The notes: generated by a model from the letters alone, not told the origin. Counted from the first letter of the stretch, positions 22,681-33,580 are shown. The stretch: DNA of 64,000 nucleotides from Notamacropus eugenii (GCF_028372415.1 NC_092875.1:338216918-338280917), one strand, 5' to 3'. Numbers and translations: made by a program.

Positions 22681-23399
22681 AGAGCCCAGATCCAGGGCAA
22701 GCCAAGCATTATACAAAGCAGATTCAAAGAGAAATAGACCCTTTCCTCCTGGAGCTTTTGCTCTAAAAGAGAAAACATTGATATAAATTGACATAAAGGG
22801 GAATTCCAGCCAACTGGGGCTGACTAAACAAGTGTAGAACAAATGATTAGAATGTTCACCTTATAGAAAAGTATTAGAATATATGTGTCAAGAGAGGGTC
22901 AATTCAGGTCATATCTGTGATGGGGAATCATGGGAAATTCACATCTCACAGGTGGGGTTTAGAAGAATCAGCTTATCCTCTTCCAGTGAGTCAAAAATGT
23001 ATTCATGGAAGTGAAGGACTTTGCAAAGCTTCTGAACTGAAGGAAAGGAAAGAGCATGGGCAGGTTGGGAGTAAATGGGATGTAGAATTGCAAGAAGGAT
23101 GATGTTCCTAGGTCAACACTCCCCATCCAATCCTCAGGGAAAGATATTTTGTAAATGTACTGAAGGTGGAATGAAGTGTTATACTCTTGTGTCCTATAGC
23201 CTATTCTGCAAACATTCTGAGAATGCCCTAACTTGCTGTTAATACCTAAAATCTACATTCAGAAAATGTTATTTAAATTTTGTTCAGAATGCTCTCTGGC
23301 TAAAGATATAAACAATTTTTTTCATGAAAGTCTCATAGGTTTTTATTAATCTAAAACTGTTGGGGAAGAAGTGACCAAGAGGGACCTGCTAAATTACCT

Positions 23400-23630
23400 A
23401 TCACTCTGATACAAGGCAGTGGATTCATGAAAGGAGCTAGGGTACCTGGGAAGTTGGGGATAGATCTGCCTTCAGACCCCAGGATCAGGCAATTGATCTT
23501 GAATCCCACCTATATGACATTAGGAAGTCACTCTTACCCTCAGTTTCCCCATTTGTAAAAAATTTAAGTATATGGTCTTTCTAAAAGGTCCTTTTCGGAC
23601 CTGCTATTTCATGGTTTAAAATCCTTTACA
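23400..23630 (+). repeat. L2-tailed tRNA-type SINE, degraded
   Basis: 'gacattaggaagtcactctt', 'ctcagtttccccatttgtaa', then the tail 'ggtctttctaaaaggtcctt'. It lies just beyond the 3' side of the KLK14-like retrocopy. Confidence 0.6.
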
Positions 23631-23798
23631 TCTCTAAATCCTTTTGATTCCCTTCCCATCCATCCAAATCTAGACTAGAAATGGGTCTAGGAAATCTGGG
23701 TCTTCCAGAGGCCCATGGTAGGGAAATCAGGAGGGCTAAGTCCTGTCCTTGGGGGAGGGGGAGGTTATTTTATAGGGGTGTAGGGCTGAGGCAGCTCC

Positions 23799-24546
23799 TC
23801 AATTCTTCTGCATTTCATTTAAGATCCAGGTCCGGTAATGGCACAGGTTGGTATAAACACCAGGATACTCAGGCAAGGCGCAGTGTTCCATGCCCCAAGA
23901 TACCAGGCCCTGCCGGACCCCATTGCACACCAAGGGGCCTCCAGAGTAACCCTGGCAGGAATCCTTGCCATCTTTCTCGTACCCAGCACACACCATACCA
24001 GGTGATGGCTTTTCCGTAGTAAGAATTTTTGCTGTTTTTCTCAAAAAAGATACTGCTCTTCAGACACTGGAGGGTGCTGGGATATTTGGCGAAAGCACTA
24101 AACACAGTACCCCAGCTGGACACCAGGCAGCCTGTGCCGGGATTGGCACAATTTTTTGCCAGCTGAACAGGTTGAACTTGGTTGGTCAACTTCACTGGCT
24201 TCTCCAGGTAGAGCAGCATGAGGTCACTGTTGCTGGTCCTTGGGCTGTAGGAGGGGTGGGGAACTCGGTGCTCTATCAGGACTGACTGCTAAGACGGCTC
24301 CACGTGTCTAATATTGTGCTTTCCCAAGACCACTCAAAGGTTCCAGTGGTTCCAGTGAGCTACGGTGAGGACCCAACAATTAGACAGTAGGGCACCCCCA
24401 CAGCGGAATTTCCAATTGGCTAAGAGTGCCACCTGCCAGGGCTGGGAGTTGGAAATACACATATGACCACCAATGATCTTTTCCTCATTTCTCTCTGTAT
24501 TGGCAGTAACCCATAGAAGAGGTAGTGTTAAGAAGAAAAAGAATAT
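23799..24546 (-). pseudogene. KLK14: KLK14-like kallikrein processed pseudogene
   Basis: An intronless relic of a secreted trypsin-like serine protease. On the minus strand it runs from a decayed signal peptide ('LTLPLLWVTANTERNEEK'; the start codon is now ATA near 24546), through the activation site 'EEKIIGGH', 'SQPWQVALL', the His57 region 'WVLTVAHW', 'LGKHNIRHVEPS', the Asp102 region 'SNSDLMLL', 'VQPVQLAKNCANPGTGCLV', and '[20 protein letters not shown]', to '[19 protein letters not shown]' and a TGA at 23799-23801. The C-terminal '[20 protein letters not shown]' closely resembles KLK14 ('[20 protein letters not shown]' in human, from memory). Exon borders expected in KLK genes after the signal peptide, after the His57 exon and around 'LQC' are all fused. 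Damage: lost ATG, Cys58 to Trp, two in-frame stops soon after His57, a 2-bp deletion near 24000, and Asp194 to Tyr in the GDSGGP motif. Ser195, His57, Asp102 and Asp189 are still readable. No poly-A tail or target duplication is visible, so the insertion is old. Another marsupial KLK paralog as parent is possible. Confidence 0.88.
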
Positions 24547-24597
24547 TTCTGAAGAGTTGTCTAATTGGGGTTGGGAAGGTTCCAGGACAAGTAGATT

Positions 24598-24611
24598 AAA
24601 AAAAAAAAAAT
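24598..24611. repeat. Short poly-A run
   Basis: An A-run lies beside the 5' side of the KLK14-like copy. It is on the wrong side to be that copy's own tail (a minus-strand copy would show T on the left), so it is probably unrelated. Confidence 0.6.
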
Positions 24612-24619
24612 TGGCTAAC

Positions 24620-26390
24620 AGAAACAATTCTACTCAGAAATGCAGATACAGAAATCGATGGAGTGAGATAGACAGAGTACCACAGGCAGATGGACAGTGC
24701 CACTAACTGTATAGAGGACTGTGGAGGCTGAAAGAAGGAGGAAGTACAAACAGATAAGAGGTGGTCTAGAGCCAGATGTCCCCCCGGGGAGAAAGGGGAG
24801 AAACACTGGTCCAGGAGAAGGTCTCTTCCTCTTGTCTCTATAAACAATTTTAGAAATCAGTTCTAAGGAAGATTCTTGCTAAGACAAGATGTAAAGATTC
24901 CAATACTTATTACAGGAGTTTCCCAAGTCATGGTGGGTCTCAAGTCACTACTTGAAAATTCCTGTTGGGAGAGAAATATTTTTCTCCAATTAAGAAACAG
25001 AATGAAAAGCTCCTTTCTTGTGATCTGGAAAAAATGTAGACTCTGCAAGAGGGCCTTCTAGTTCCAAGTGAAAACACAAATTTGGAGAACTATGCACTGG
25101 ACCAAGGTTATAAAGTATTCCATGGCTTTGATCTAGGCATCAGTGAACTCAGTTAGTTTACTAGGGTACCAGCTGATCCATGGAATCAGTCCAAGGGACA
25201 TGGTTCTTTGTTCTCATATCTTTCTTTGATCCTTCATCATCATCTAAATATCCTTAATCCCTAACCCCAAACTCATGATTCAAACTCTTCTGGAACCTCC
25301 TGGTCCAGGAATCTTCTTGACTCTGCTTATTCCTATTTTATGTAAAATAAGCAATTTGTGCCAGGCACTGCTAAGCATGTAAATCTAAACAAGCAAGGCA
25401 ATCATTGACCTCAAAAAGCTTACATTTTGATGGAAAATGGGAAGGCATAAAGGGAGCTACAAATCGAGGGAGGGGATGACTTAGTTTGGAAATAGATGGA
25501 AATGGTTTAGTAGTCTGATTCAAAACAAGATATCATAAACGTTCATCCACTAAAACCCAAGGTCCTAGGACTTTGAGACTGAGTTCTGATGAGATGGGGA
25601 TGTGGAGAATGGCCAAAAGGCAGACAGTATAGTTTGGAGATGGCCAACTAGATCAGAGATATATCATATACAGTCTCAATGACTCTCCTTCTTTTGTCAG
25701 AAATAGATTCCTGGATTTGGAATTCATCCTTTCCATTTTAATCAAATTTCTATATATTCCCAAACAAAAGAATGAGATTTGAAGCTTATTTATAGAGGAA
25801 AGAAAAATTTGTATGTGACTTCCTATGACTTGTAAAGTATTTTAAATAGGTACAGTTTCCTGAGTTGAGCTTCACTCATTAGTCCTATTTTGGGCACATC
25901 CAGAGCCCTCATGGCTCCCAACAAGATGATTTCTTCTTTCAGAGAAAATTTCCTGACCAGATGCAATTGTCCTAGCTGGACCCTATGGATCAAACTTCTG
26001 ACTTTATCCTAAAATCCTTAGCTCATTGTTAGATATAAATCTTCCTGGTCATTCCACTCATATTCCCACTTAATTATAACTGTCTAATTTACTCTCCTTA
26101 CCCTACTACTACAGGATATAGTGATATTTGTATTACTCTCCTCTGAGCAATCACAGTTGCAGGTGACAGAACAGGCAGTGAAATGATTTAAGCAACCATT
26201 AGTATGTTACCAGTCATCATTTGTTTATGGGGGAGAAAACATTTAAAACATCATCAAGAACAATCATAACTAGGAATGTAGGAGTGTTGGAAGCAAAATA
26301 AGGATTTGTCCTGTACAGCTCTCAAGGATGAGGATAAATAGTCCTAATACTCTACTGGTATCCATGAGCTATTGACAGAACCCCCCCCAA
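24620..26390. other. Interval with one old repeat scrap
   Basis: 25330-25530 resembles the unassigned repeat family ('gccaggcactgctaagcatg', 'aaagcttacattttgatgg'). Nothing coding is recognisable. Frames at 24596-24847 and 24863-25061 overlap on both strands and look incidental. Confidence 0.45.
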
Positions 26391-26394
26391 AAAG

Positions 26395-26408
26395 TGTTCC
26401 AGTATATT
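26395..26408. repeat. Target-site duplication of half-LINE B, left copy
   Basis: 'tgttccagtatatt' repeated exactly at 29166-29179. Confidence 0.95.
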
Positions 26409-27221
26409 TTTTAAAATTTATTTAACTTTTAACATTCATTTTGACAACATTTTGGGTTCCAAAATTTCTCCCCATTTGTCCCCTCCCCCCAACCCAAAAC
26501 ACCACGCATTCTAATTGCCTCTATCACCAATCTGCCCTCTCTTCTATCATCCCTTCCTTCCCTTGTCCCCATCTTCTCTTTTGTCCTGTAGGGCCAGATA
26601 ACTTCTATATCCCATTACCTGTATTCCTTATTGCCTAGTAGCAAGAACCATACTCCACAGTGGTTCCTAAAACTTTGAGTTCCAACTTTGCTTCATCCCT
26701 CCCTCCCCACCCATTCCCTTTGGGAAGGCAAGCAATTCAATATAGGCCATATCTGTGTAGTTTTGCAAAAGACTTCCATAACAGTCGTGTTGTGTAAGAC
26801 TAACTATATTTCCCTCCATCCTATCCTGCCCCCCATTGCTTCTCTTCTCTCTTTGGATCCTGTCCCTCCCCAAGAGTGTGACTTCAAATTGCTCCCTCCT
26901 CCCATTGCCCTCCCCCCCACCCTGCTTATCCCCTTCTCCCCCACTTTCCTATATTGTAAAATAGGTTTTCATACCAAAATGAGTGTGTATTTTATTCCTT
27001 CCTTGAGTCAAATGTGATGAGAATAAACTTCATGTTTTTCTCTCACCTTGCCTCTTTTTCCCTCCACTAAAAAGTCTTTTCTTGCCTCTTTTATGAGAGA
27101 TAATTTGCCCCATTCCATTTTTCCCTTTCTCCTCCCAATATATTTCTCCCTCACTGTTTAATTTCATTTTTTTAAGATATGATCCCATCCTATTCAATTC
27201 ACTCTGTGCTCTCTGTCTCTG

Positions 27222-27241
27222 TGTGTGTGGTTGTGTGTGTG

Positions 27242-27283
<42 letters not shown>
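27222..27283. repeat. (GT)n tract inside half-LINE B
   Basis: Longest of the three homologous tracts; it generates the artefactual CVCV and THTH frames at 27030-27414. Confidence 0.95.
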
Positions 27284-27285
<2 letters not shown>

Positions 27286-27398
27286 CCCACCAACTACCTG
27301 AAAAGTTTCAAGAGTTACAAATACTGTCTTTCCAAACAGTTCAACTTTAGTAAGTCCCTTATGACTTCTCTTTGCTGTTTACCTTTTCATGCTTCTCT

Positions 27399-28493
27399 TC
27401 ATTCTTGTGTTTGAAAGTCAAATTTTTTTTTTCAGCTCTGGTCTTTTCATCAAGAATGCTTGAAAGTCCTCCATTTCATTGAAAGACCATTTTTTCCCCT
27501 GAAGTATCATACTCAGTTTTGCTGGGTAGGTGATTCTTGGTTTTAGTCCTAGTTCCTTTGACTTCTGGAGTATCATATTCCATGCCCTTTGATCCCTTAA
27601 TGTGGAAGCTGCTAGATCTTGTGTTATCCTGATTGTATTTCCACAATACTTGAATTATTTCTTTCTAGCTGCTTGCAATATATTCTCCTTGACCAGGGAA
27701 CTCTGGAATTTGGCCACAATGTTCCTAGGACTTTCTCTTTTTGGATCTCTTTCAGGCAGTGATCTGTGGATTCCTTGAATACTTATTTTGCCCTCTGGTT
27801 CTAGAATCTCAGGGCAGTTTTCCTTGATAATTTCATGAAAACTTATGTCTAGGATCTTTCTTTGATCAAGGCTTTCAGGTAGTCCCATAATTTTTAAATT
27901 GTCTCTCCTGGATCTGTTTTCCAGGTCAGTTGTTTTTCCAATGAGATCTTTCACATTATCTTCCATTTTTTCATTCTTTTGGTTTTGTTATGGATTTCTT
28001 GGTTTCTCATGAAGTCATTAGCCTCCATCTCTTCCCTTCTAATTTTTAAAGAACTATTTTCTTCTCTGAGGTTTTGAACCTCCTTTTCCATTTGGCTAAT
28101 TCTGCTTTTTAAAGCATTCTTCACCTCATTGGCTTTTTGTACCTCTTTTGCCAGTTGAGTTAGCCTGTTTTTCAAGGTATTATTTTCTTCAGCATTTTTT
28201 TGGGTCTCCTTTAGCAAGGTGTTGACCTGCTTTTCATGCTTTTCTTGCATCTCTCTCATTTCTCTTCCCAGTTTTCCCTCCACCTCTGTAAATTGATTTT
28301 CAAAATCCTTTTTGAGCTCTTCCATGGCTCAATGAATATTTATTTTGGATGTCTGGGATACAGAAGCCTTGACTTCTGTGTCTTTCCCTGATAGTAAGCC
28401 TTGTTCTTCCTCATCAGAAAGGAAGGGAGGAGATATCTGTTCACTAAAAAAGTAACCTCTATGGTCTTATTTTTTGTTCCCTTTTCTGGGCAT
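27399..28493 (-). pseudogene. L1 ORF1 of half-LINE B, several breaks
   Basis: Start codon ATG at 28493 ('MPRKGTKNKTIE' type, overlapping a longer upstream frame). The coiled coil includes 'EGKLGREMREMQEKHEKQV' and 'LKNRLTQLAKEVQKANEVK'. The RRM has 'RRDNLKIMGLPESLDQRK' and 'SFHEIIKENCPEILEPEG', and the C-terminal domain has 'RESPRNIVAKFQSSLV' and 'NILQAARKK'. Frame changes fall near 28440, 28335 and 27960, and a TAA interrupts the C-terminal domain at 27655. The residue pattern matches copies A and C, which helps mark where each departs. Confidence 0.8.
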
Positions 28494-29165
28494 TTTCCCA
28501 GCCAGTTACTTGACTTCTGAGGTTCCTCTTCACACCCACCTCGCCTCCAGATCTGCCCAGCCAGCACCTAGGGGCTGAGATTCAAATGCTGTTTCCCAGA
28601 CTCAGGGCTTTCAGCGGGGGCAGGGCTGCTATTGTGTGAGATTAAGTTCAGGTGCTCAGGTGGGGGCAGAGCTGCCACCTGGGGCTCAGTTCCCTCAGGG
28701 GGTTTATACTGAGACCTTCAACAATGGATCCGAGCTCCTGCCTGCTTTGGGAGCCCCTGTCCACTGCTGCCTCCACTGCTGTCTCCCAAGGGGAGCCTGA
28801 GTTATGGGGACACCTCACTCCCCTCTTGGCGAGCTGAAAAGACCCTTTCACTGACCTTTGGTGCCTATGGGTGGAGGGACCTGCGCTGCTGCTGGAGATT
28901 CTGTTCCTGACACCTGCTCGTATCTGCTCCCCTTTGGTGCCATGCAGCCAAGGCAGGGCTGGGGTCTGCTCTGGGTCCATTGCACAATGGACCTTTTGTG
29001 TCAGTTTTTCAGGTCTCTCTGGAACAGAAATCTCCTCCACTCAGTTGTTCTGTGGCTTCTGCTGCTCCAGAAGTTGTTGGGAGTTCTTCTTTACTGGTAT
29101 TTTATGGGCTGTGGGTTAGGAGTAGCATATGTATATCTTTCTACTCCGTCATCTTGGCTCATTCC
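28494..29165 (-). promoter_or_regulatory. 5' leader of half-LINE B
   Basis: Homologous to the leader of A (shared 'aggtctctctggaacagaaa' and 'gggactgagccccag'-type blocks read on either strand), but with fewer CpGs. The YY1-type core has decayed to 'ccaagatgacgg' (29147-29158). Confidence 0.55.
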
Positions 29166-29179
29166 TGTTCCAGTATATT
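29166..29179. repeat. Target-site duplication of half-LINE B, right copy
   Basis: Exact partner of 26395-26408. Confidence 0.95.
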
Positions 29180-29339
29180 GGGATGATTCTCTTTGACAGA
29201 TTAGTAGAAAGGACTAGATCACAACTGGATAGAATGGGAGGTCATGAAACTGTTGCAAGTTACATTGAAAATCTATTTGGATATTATCAGGGATCCATCA
29301 AAGCACTCAACATACAATCTATTTCCTGGAGAGGCTATA

Positions 29340-29590
29340 TAGTGGAAAGGACAGAATGCTGGATTCAGTGTAAAGAAGAGCTACCCATGATTCTAATTTT
29401 TCATATACATATATATATGAATATTTGTATATATACAAAACTAATATATATTATACAAATATTCATATATATGCTAGTTTTGTGACCATTGGTCGCTCAT
29501 TTGAGTAAATTTTCTAATCTGTAAGATAAGAAAAGTACCTATAATTCTTGTCTCAAAATGTTGGTGTGAGGCCTAAATGAAATAATGACT
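29340..29590 (+). repeat. MIR SINE split by an AT-rich palindrome
   Basis: The head side 'agtggaaaggacagaatgct' and 'ggattcagtgtaaagaagag' lies left, and 'ttttgtgaccattggtcgct', 'ttttctaatctgtaagataa' and the tail 'aatgttggtgtgaggcctaa' lie right. The palindromic AT block sits between. Confidence 0.65.
29411..29473. repeat. Near-perfect inverted repeat (AT-rich hairpin)
   Basis: The left arm 'atatatgaatatttgtata' (about 29413-29431) is the reverse complement of the right arm 'tatacaaatattcatatat' (29452-29470). A loop of about 20 nt separates them. Confidence 0.85.
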
Positions 29591-29699
29591 GCACAGGAAC
29601 TGGGCAAGAGAATTTCTAAGCTTTCTTCCACTATGAAATCTATGATCCTTTTCAGATGTCTTTATCTTCCTGGAAGTTGTAACTGCGCATTGAATGACT

Positions 29700-30110
29700 T
29701 TATCAACTAATCAAACAACAAATATTTACTGGGCATATTGGGCACCTCCTATGTTTCCAACCCTGTACAGTGTGATTTGAGCGAAGGCTGAAATATATAG
29801 ATTATGAAAAAAATACAATATGATCCCTGCTCTCGAGGATTTTAGAGTCTGTTTAGTGAGACAAAGTTAATACATAATAAGTAATTACAGTGTGATGAAC
29901 TACTAAGGAAAAACATAAGCAATAAGTGTGTGTTGGAGTAGTCAGGCAAAGCTTGGTGGAAAAGATAAGGCTTGAACTGATGGTAGCATTGGGATAGAGA
30001 AGAGCCCTCTAGGCAGAGAGAAGAGCAAGAGAAAAAGTGTGGAAGAAAGAATGAGACTATCACATCTGGAAGGAGAGAGACAATCCCACGTGGAAGAGAG
30101 GTACAAAAAG
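29700..30110 (+). repeat. Unassigned old dispersed repeat
   Basis: 'caaatatttactgggcatat', 'tgatccctgctctcgaggat', 'aagataaggcttgaactgat' and 'gcagagagaagagcaagaga' are the ordered blocks also present at 62440-62865. It appears to resume at 30390-30470, after a MIR, with 'acagagccttaaaagttaaa'. Confidence 0.5.
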
Positions 30111-30124
30111 GAATAATACAAGGA

Positions 30125-30388
30125 AGGAAACAAGCATGTATTAAATGCCTGCTGTGTTTCAGGCACTGTGCTTTGTATTTTACTAATATTTTCTCATTTA
30201 CTCCTCATAACAACCCTGAGAGGTAAATGCTATTATTATTCTCATTTTACCGTTGAAGAAATTAAGAAAAACAGAGGTTGTGACTTACCCAGTGTCACAC
30301 AGCTAGTAAGTGGCTGATAGTGGACTTACATTCAGGACCACTTGATTTCAGTCCCAAAACTCTATTATGCCACATGGCTCCCTCTTAG
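30125..30388 (-). repeat. MIR/THER1-type SINE, near complete
   Basis: Reverse copy: 'atgcctgctgtgtttcaggc', 'cttactcctcataacaaccc'-like tail, 'gtgtcacacagctagtaagt', and head 'ctctattatgccacatggct'. It splits the unassigned repeat around it. Confidence 0.75.
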
Positions 30389-30496
30389 GAACAGTAATTT
30401 AGAAAAAAATGAGTAGATTATACAGAGCCTTAAAAGTTAAAGGCTTTTAGAATTTCAATAAAATAATGTAAAATGATGCTCCTGTAACATTCTAGT

Positions 30497-30950
30497 TGTT
30501 TTTGTTTGTCCTTCATTCTCAAAAAGGACCATGGCATCAGGAGGGTGATGCCATGACTTGCAAATGGATTGGATTTAAGTGAGGGAGGGTTATGCAGTCA
30601 TCAGTCTCACTTTGTCTTCCAGAGTCTCTTCCAGGCCCAGTGGCAAGATACAGATCAGAATGACTGGAGATGGTCCTGGTGAGAGTGGACTTTTTTTAAG
30701 CTAAAGTGTTTCCCAGGTCACAGTTTGATTGAGGTAATATCCATTGAGTGATTAAGTGTAGATATGAAATGAGGCAAAGAATGCCCTCTTCTATCTAATC
30801 CCAAAAGAATCAGTCTGGGAAGGGAAGATCTTCAGGGTTTCTGACCCAAAAGAGAAATGGTTATTTTTTACATTCAAGCCCAAACAATGACTCAGTGGGC
30901 CTTGAGCTGGCACCTTCGTGATGCCATGGTCCTCTTTGAGTTTGCCATGC
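30497..30950 (-). repeat. WALLSI/MAR4-like repeat with inverted termini
   Basis: The left end, 'ttgtccttcattctcaaaaa' then 'ggaccatggcatca', is the family terminus seen also at 31720, 32943, 36772 and 57595. At the right end 'tgatgccatggtcctctttg' (30919-30938) is the reverse complement of that terminus. Internal blocks include 'acttgcaaatggattggatt' and 'tcccaggtcacagtttgatt'. The class is not certain. Confidence 0.55.
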
Positions 30951-31609
30951 TTCAATGATATAATTCCAAAAAGATCAACTTGAAATGCCTTGGTGCTACA
31001 TTTTTGGGCAAATAATATTTATTATAAAGTTCCGTACAGAACTAAAGTCAGTGAGGATGATTGCAACATTACTTTTGCCAGGAGATGGATAATGGGAAGT
31101 CCCTTCCATGCAATGACCTTCAGTCTTATTAGTCTACTCTACACATGCTCTGACTTGTCCAGAAGTTTTCCTAAAAGTTCTTTTCCCAGGAGGCAGCAAC
31201 CTGGGGTAGGATGAGTAGCAGGAAATGGGATGTTAGCCTTGAAAAGAAAAGACTTGAAGAAGTGAGGGAGCAACATGAAAGCTGCCCTATAAGGGTTATA
31301 CTTTTTTAAAATAGCAACTGAGACTCATCACATGAAATAGTTTGAGAGTTTGTGTGGTTGGTGTGTATGTGATAGATTACCCTCAAAAACAATGGCCAAA
31401 GGGGGATAGTGACAGTGCTTTAATTACCTAAAACCCCCAAAGCTTTAAAGAAAAAGAACCCTGTGCTTACAACTATGAGCAGGACAACTAGGCCTCACTG
31501 TTTTAGTGGGACAGCCTTTGCTAAGACACGTCTAACTCCCTTTTTCTAGCTTGGAAGGAATAGTATCTGTAATGAACAGTAGAGTAACATAACCATTAAA
31601 TATTTGAAA

Positions 31610-31652
31610 AGAAAAAAAGAAGGGAAGGGAAGGGAAGGGAAGGAAAAAGAGT
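31610..31652. repeat. (GAAGG)n purine-rich simple repeat
   Basis: Successive 'gaagg' and 'gaaggg' units after an A-rich lead-in. Confidence 0.85.
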
Positions 31653-31719
31653 GGAGCTGCACTGTCCAATAAGAAGTGGCCAGTTGGGTCCCCAATGGGG
31701 CAGCTTGTCCTACTTACAG

Positions 31720-31885
31720 GTTGTTGTTTGTCCTATGTTCGGGAAGAGGACCATGGGTTCAGGAAGGTGATATTGAGGGAGGGCTGTGCAAAGTCACCAG
31801 CCTCACTTTCTCCTCCAGAGCCATCTGGGCCCAGTGGCCAGAAACAGATCAGGACAACTGGAGATGGCCCCACTGTAGCATCCTC
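31720..31885 (-). repeat. WALLSI/MAR4-like repeat, 3' part
   Basis: 'ttgttgtttgtcctatgttc', 'gaagaggaccatgggttcag', 'tcaccagcctcactttctcc' and 'atctgggcccagtggccaga'. Truncated compared with the copy at 32943. Confidence 0.65.
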
Positions 31886-32029
31886 AGAAAAAAATATGTA
31901 GAAACAGAAGTATGTGACCAATAAATACATTGGCTCCCCTTTAAAACCTTGTTTTTAAAGGAAGATCAAAGTGATAGCCATCTATTGAGCCAGGGGAATG
32001 GTAAAGGAAGAAAGATGTAGCAAAATATC

Positions 32030-32205
32030 TTAGAAGATCTTAGAAGACCTGAGTTCTAGTCCAACATCTCATATTCACTTACTATGTCAACTTGGTCAAG
32101 CCACTTAAATTTTCTAGGACTTTGTCTTCATTTGTAAAATGATGGAGTTGGGCCAAATAATCTCCAAATTCCCTTTAAGAAGTAAAATCTTATGAATTTC
32201 AGTCA
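32030..32205 (+). repeat. L2-tailed tRNA-type SINE
   Basis: 'agacctgagttctagtccaa', 'caacttggtcaagccactta', 'catttgtaaaatgatggagt', then the tail 'ataatctccaaattcccttt'. Confidence 0.7.
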
Positions 32206-32704
32206 AACAATCCTTACAAGGTCAAAGTGCCTTCTAATAGGATTTTATTCCTAGACTCATTTCTCCTAGAAGTCAGTGGGCCACAAAAGGGCATAGAATC
32301 CTTCTAACCCCCACCACATTTTTGAGAAAAAATACTCAGCAGTGTTACTATATCACTAGGAGTAACAGAAGGTATGTATTCTCATTTATGATCGGGTTGG
32401 TCATAGCTAATGTTCTTCTGAACCTAAAGTTGAACATGCAACAGAATTTTTAAAAGTGCCCCCCAAAAAACCCAACCAAAACCTTCAAATGATTTTCTTT
32501 GTCTTCTTTTGCTTATACTTTTACAATAATGAGTAAAGTATATATTCTTAGAATAGTAAAAGAGTACACGTTTCCTTGAGAATAGCTTGTGAGAAACCCC
32601 ATAACTCCCACCGTTAGCCCCGCCTCAGATGAACTTTAGCTTCTTATTTGGAATAATTGATTACAAAGGTATTATAGTTTGGATTTACCTGGGAAAAAAG
32701 TATT

Positions 32705-32872
32705 ACAACAATTCTTTACATTTGCATAGTTATTTAAAACTTATAAACATTTTTTCCATTTATTATTTAACTTGATCTTTGGAATAGTGCTAAAAAGATA
32801 TGTGTTGTTGCTTTTCTCACCTTTAATAGATGAGGAAAGTGAGGCTCAAAGTATTTTGGACATTGTTTAATG
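32705..32872 (-). repeat. MIR SINE
   Basis: Reverse MIR: 'atttgcatagttatttaaaa', 'ttaatagatgaggaaagtga' and 'ggctcaaag'. Confidence 0.6.
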
Positions 32873-32901
32873 CTGTGCTTTACACACAGTCACTATTTAG
32901 T

Positions 32902-32903
32902 GT

Positions 32904-32942
<39 letters not shown>
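32902..32942. repeat. (GT)n microsatellite forming the SINE 3' tail
   Basis: GT run lying inside the target-site duplication of the SINE at 32943-33252. Read on the SINE's strand it is a CA-rich 3' tail. Confidence 0.9.
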
Positions 32943-32946
<4 letters not shown>

Positions 32947-33252
32947 CATCCTTTGTTGCTGAAGAAGACCATGCCATCAGAGAAATGATGCCATGACTTG
33001 CACTTGACTTTGTTTTGAATGAGGGGTGTGCAGGTCACCAGCCTCATTTCTCCTCCAGAGCCATCTGAATCCAGTGGTCACTGGATATTCATCAGGATGA
33101 CTAGAGATGACCCAGGATGAGACAATTGGAGTTAAGTGACTTGCCCAAGGTCCCACAGCTAGTGAATGTCAAGTGTTTTAGGTGATATTTGAACTCAGGT
33201 CCTTCTGACTCCTGCACTGGTGCTCTACCCACTGCACCACCTACCTGCCCCT
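32943..33252 (-). repeat. Full-length tRNA-headed SINE with 'gaagaccatg' 3' terminus
   Basis: On the minus strand it begins 'gggcaggtaggtggtgcagt' (tRNA-like head with promoter-type sequence) and passes 'cctgagttcaaatatcacct' and 'gacattcactagctgtggga'. It ends in 'ggcatggtcttcttcagcaa' and 'caaaggatgaaca', which resembles the 3' end of the LINE at 57585-58092. A 12-bp target duplication ('tcactatttagt' 32890-32901 and 'tcaccatttagt' 33253-33264) encloses SINE plus tail. It is the best-defined SINE of this type here. Confidence 0.8.
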
Positions 33253-33382
33253 TCACCATTTAGTAAATGATTATTAAATGACTAAATGAGAAATGTTGTC
33301 TGTGTTCTTAACACTTGTTCTTTTATACTTGGTGGCTAGAGATATCTCTATTGTTGTGTGTAATGAATCGCTTATGAAATAG

Positions 33383-33580
33383 AGCATGGTATTGTGGATA
33401 GAGAGCTGGCCTTGGAATCAGGAAGACTGGGTTTTGACTCCCACCTTTGACAAATACTAGTTGTATGACCCAGGGCAAGTTACATAAACTCTTAGTGCTC
33501 TAGGAAATTTTCTAAGACCATAACAATCGATACAGACAAAAAGGACAAAGAATTATGCCTCATCAGGAGCAACCTACTGC
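33383..33580 (+). repeat. WSINE1-like SINE
   Basis: 'tattgtggatagagagctgg', 'ccttggaatcaggaagactg', 'tatgacccagggcaagttac', 'gtgctctaggaaattttcta', 'agaccataacaatcg' and 'tgcctcatcaggagc' follow the order I remember for WSINE1, a SINE reported from Australasian marsupials. The name is from memory. Confidence 0.6.

Larger units (their letters stand above)
26409..29165 (-). mobile_element. Half-LINE B: full-length L1-derived element with ORF1 only
   Basis: Same order as half-LINE A: leader (29165-28494), ORF1 (28493-27399), GT tract (27222-27283), then the 3' UTR ending in 'gttaaataaat'. The 3' tail is very short, and the ends are fixed by the 14-bp duplication. About 990 bp separate the ORF1 stop from the 3' end, with no reverse transcriptase. 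By eye it is closer to A than to C, with shared phrases throughout. The target DNA has no obvious repeat identity. Confidence 0.85.

Noticed and set aside
23799-24546. A functional kallikrein gene
   Set aside because: The start codon is lost, two stops and a 2-bp deletion interrupt the frame, and the GDSGGP Asp is replaced. The introns are missing as well.
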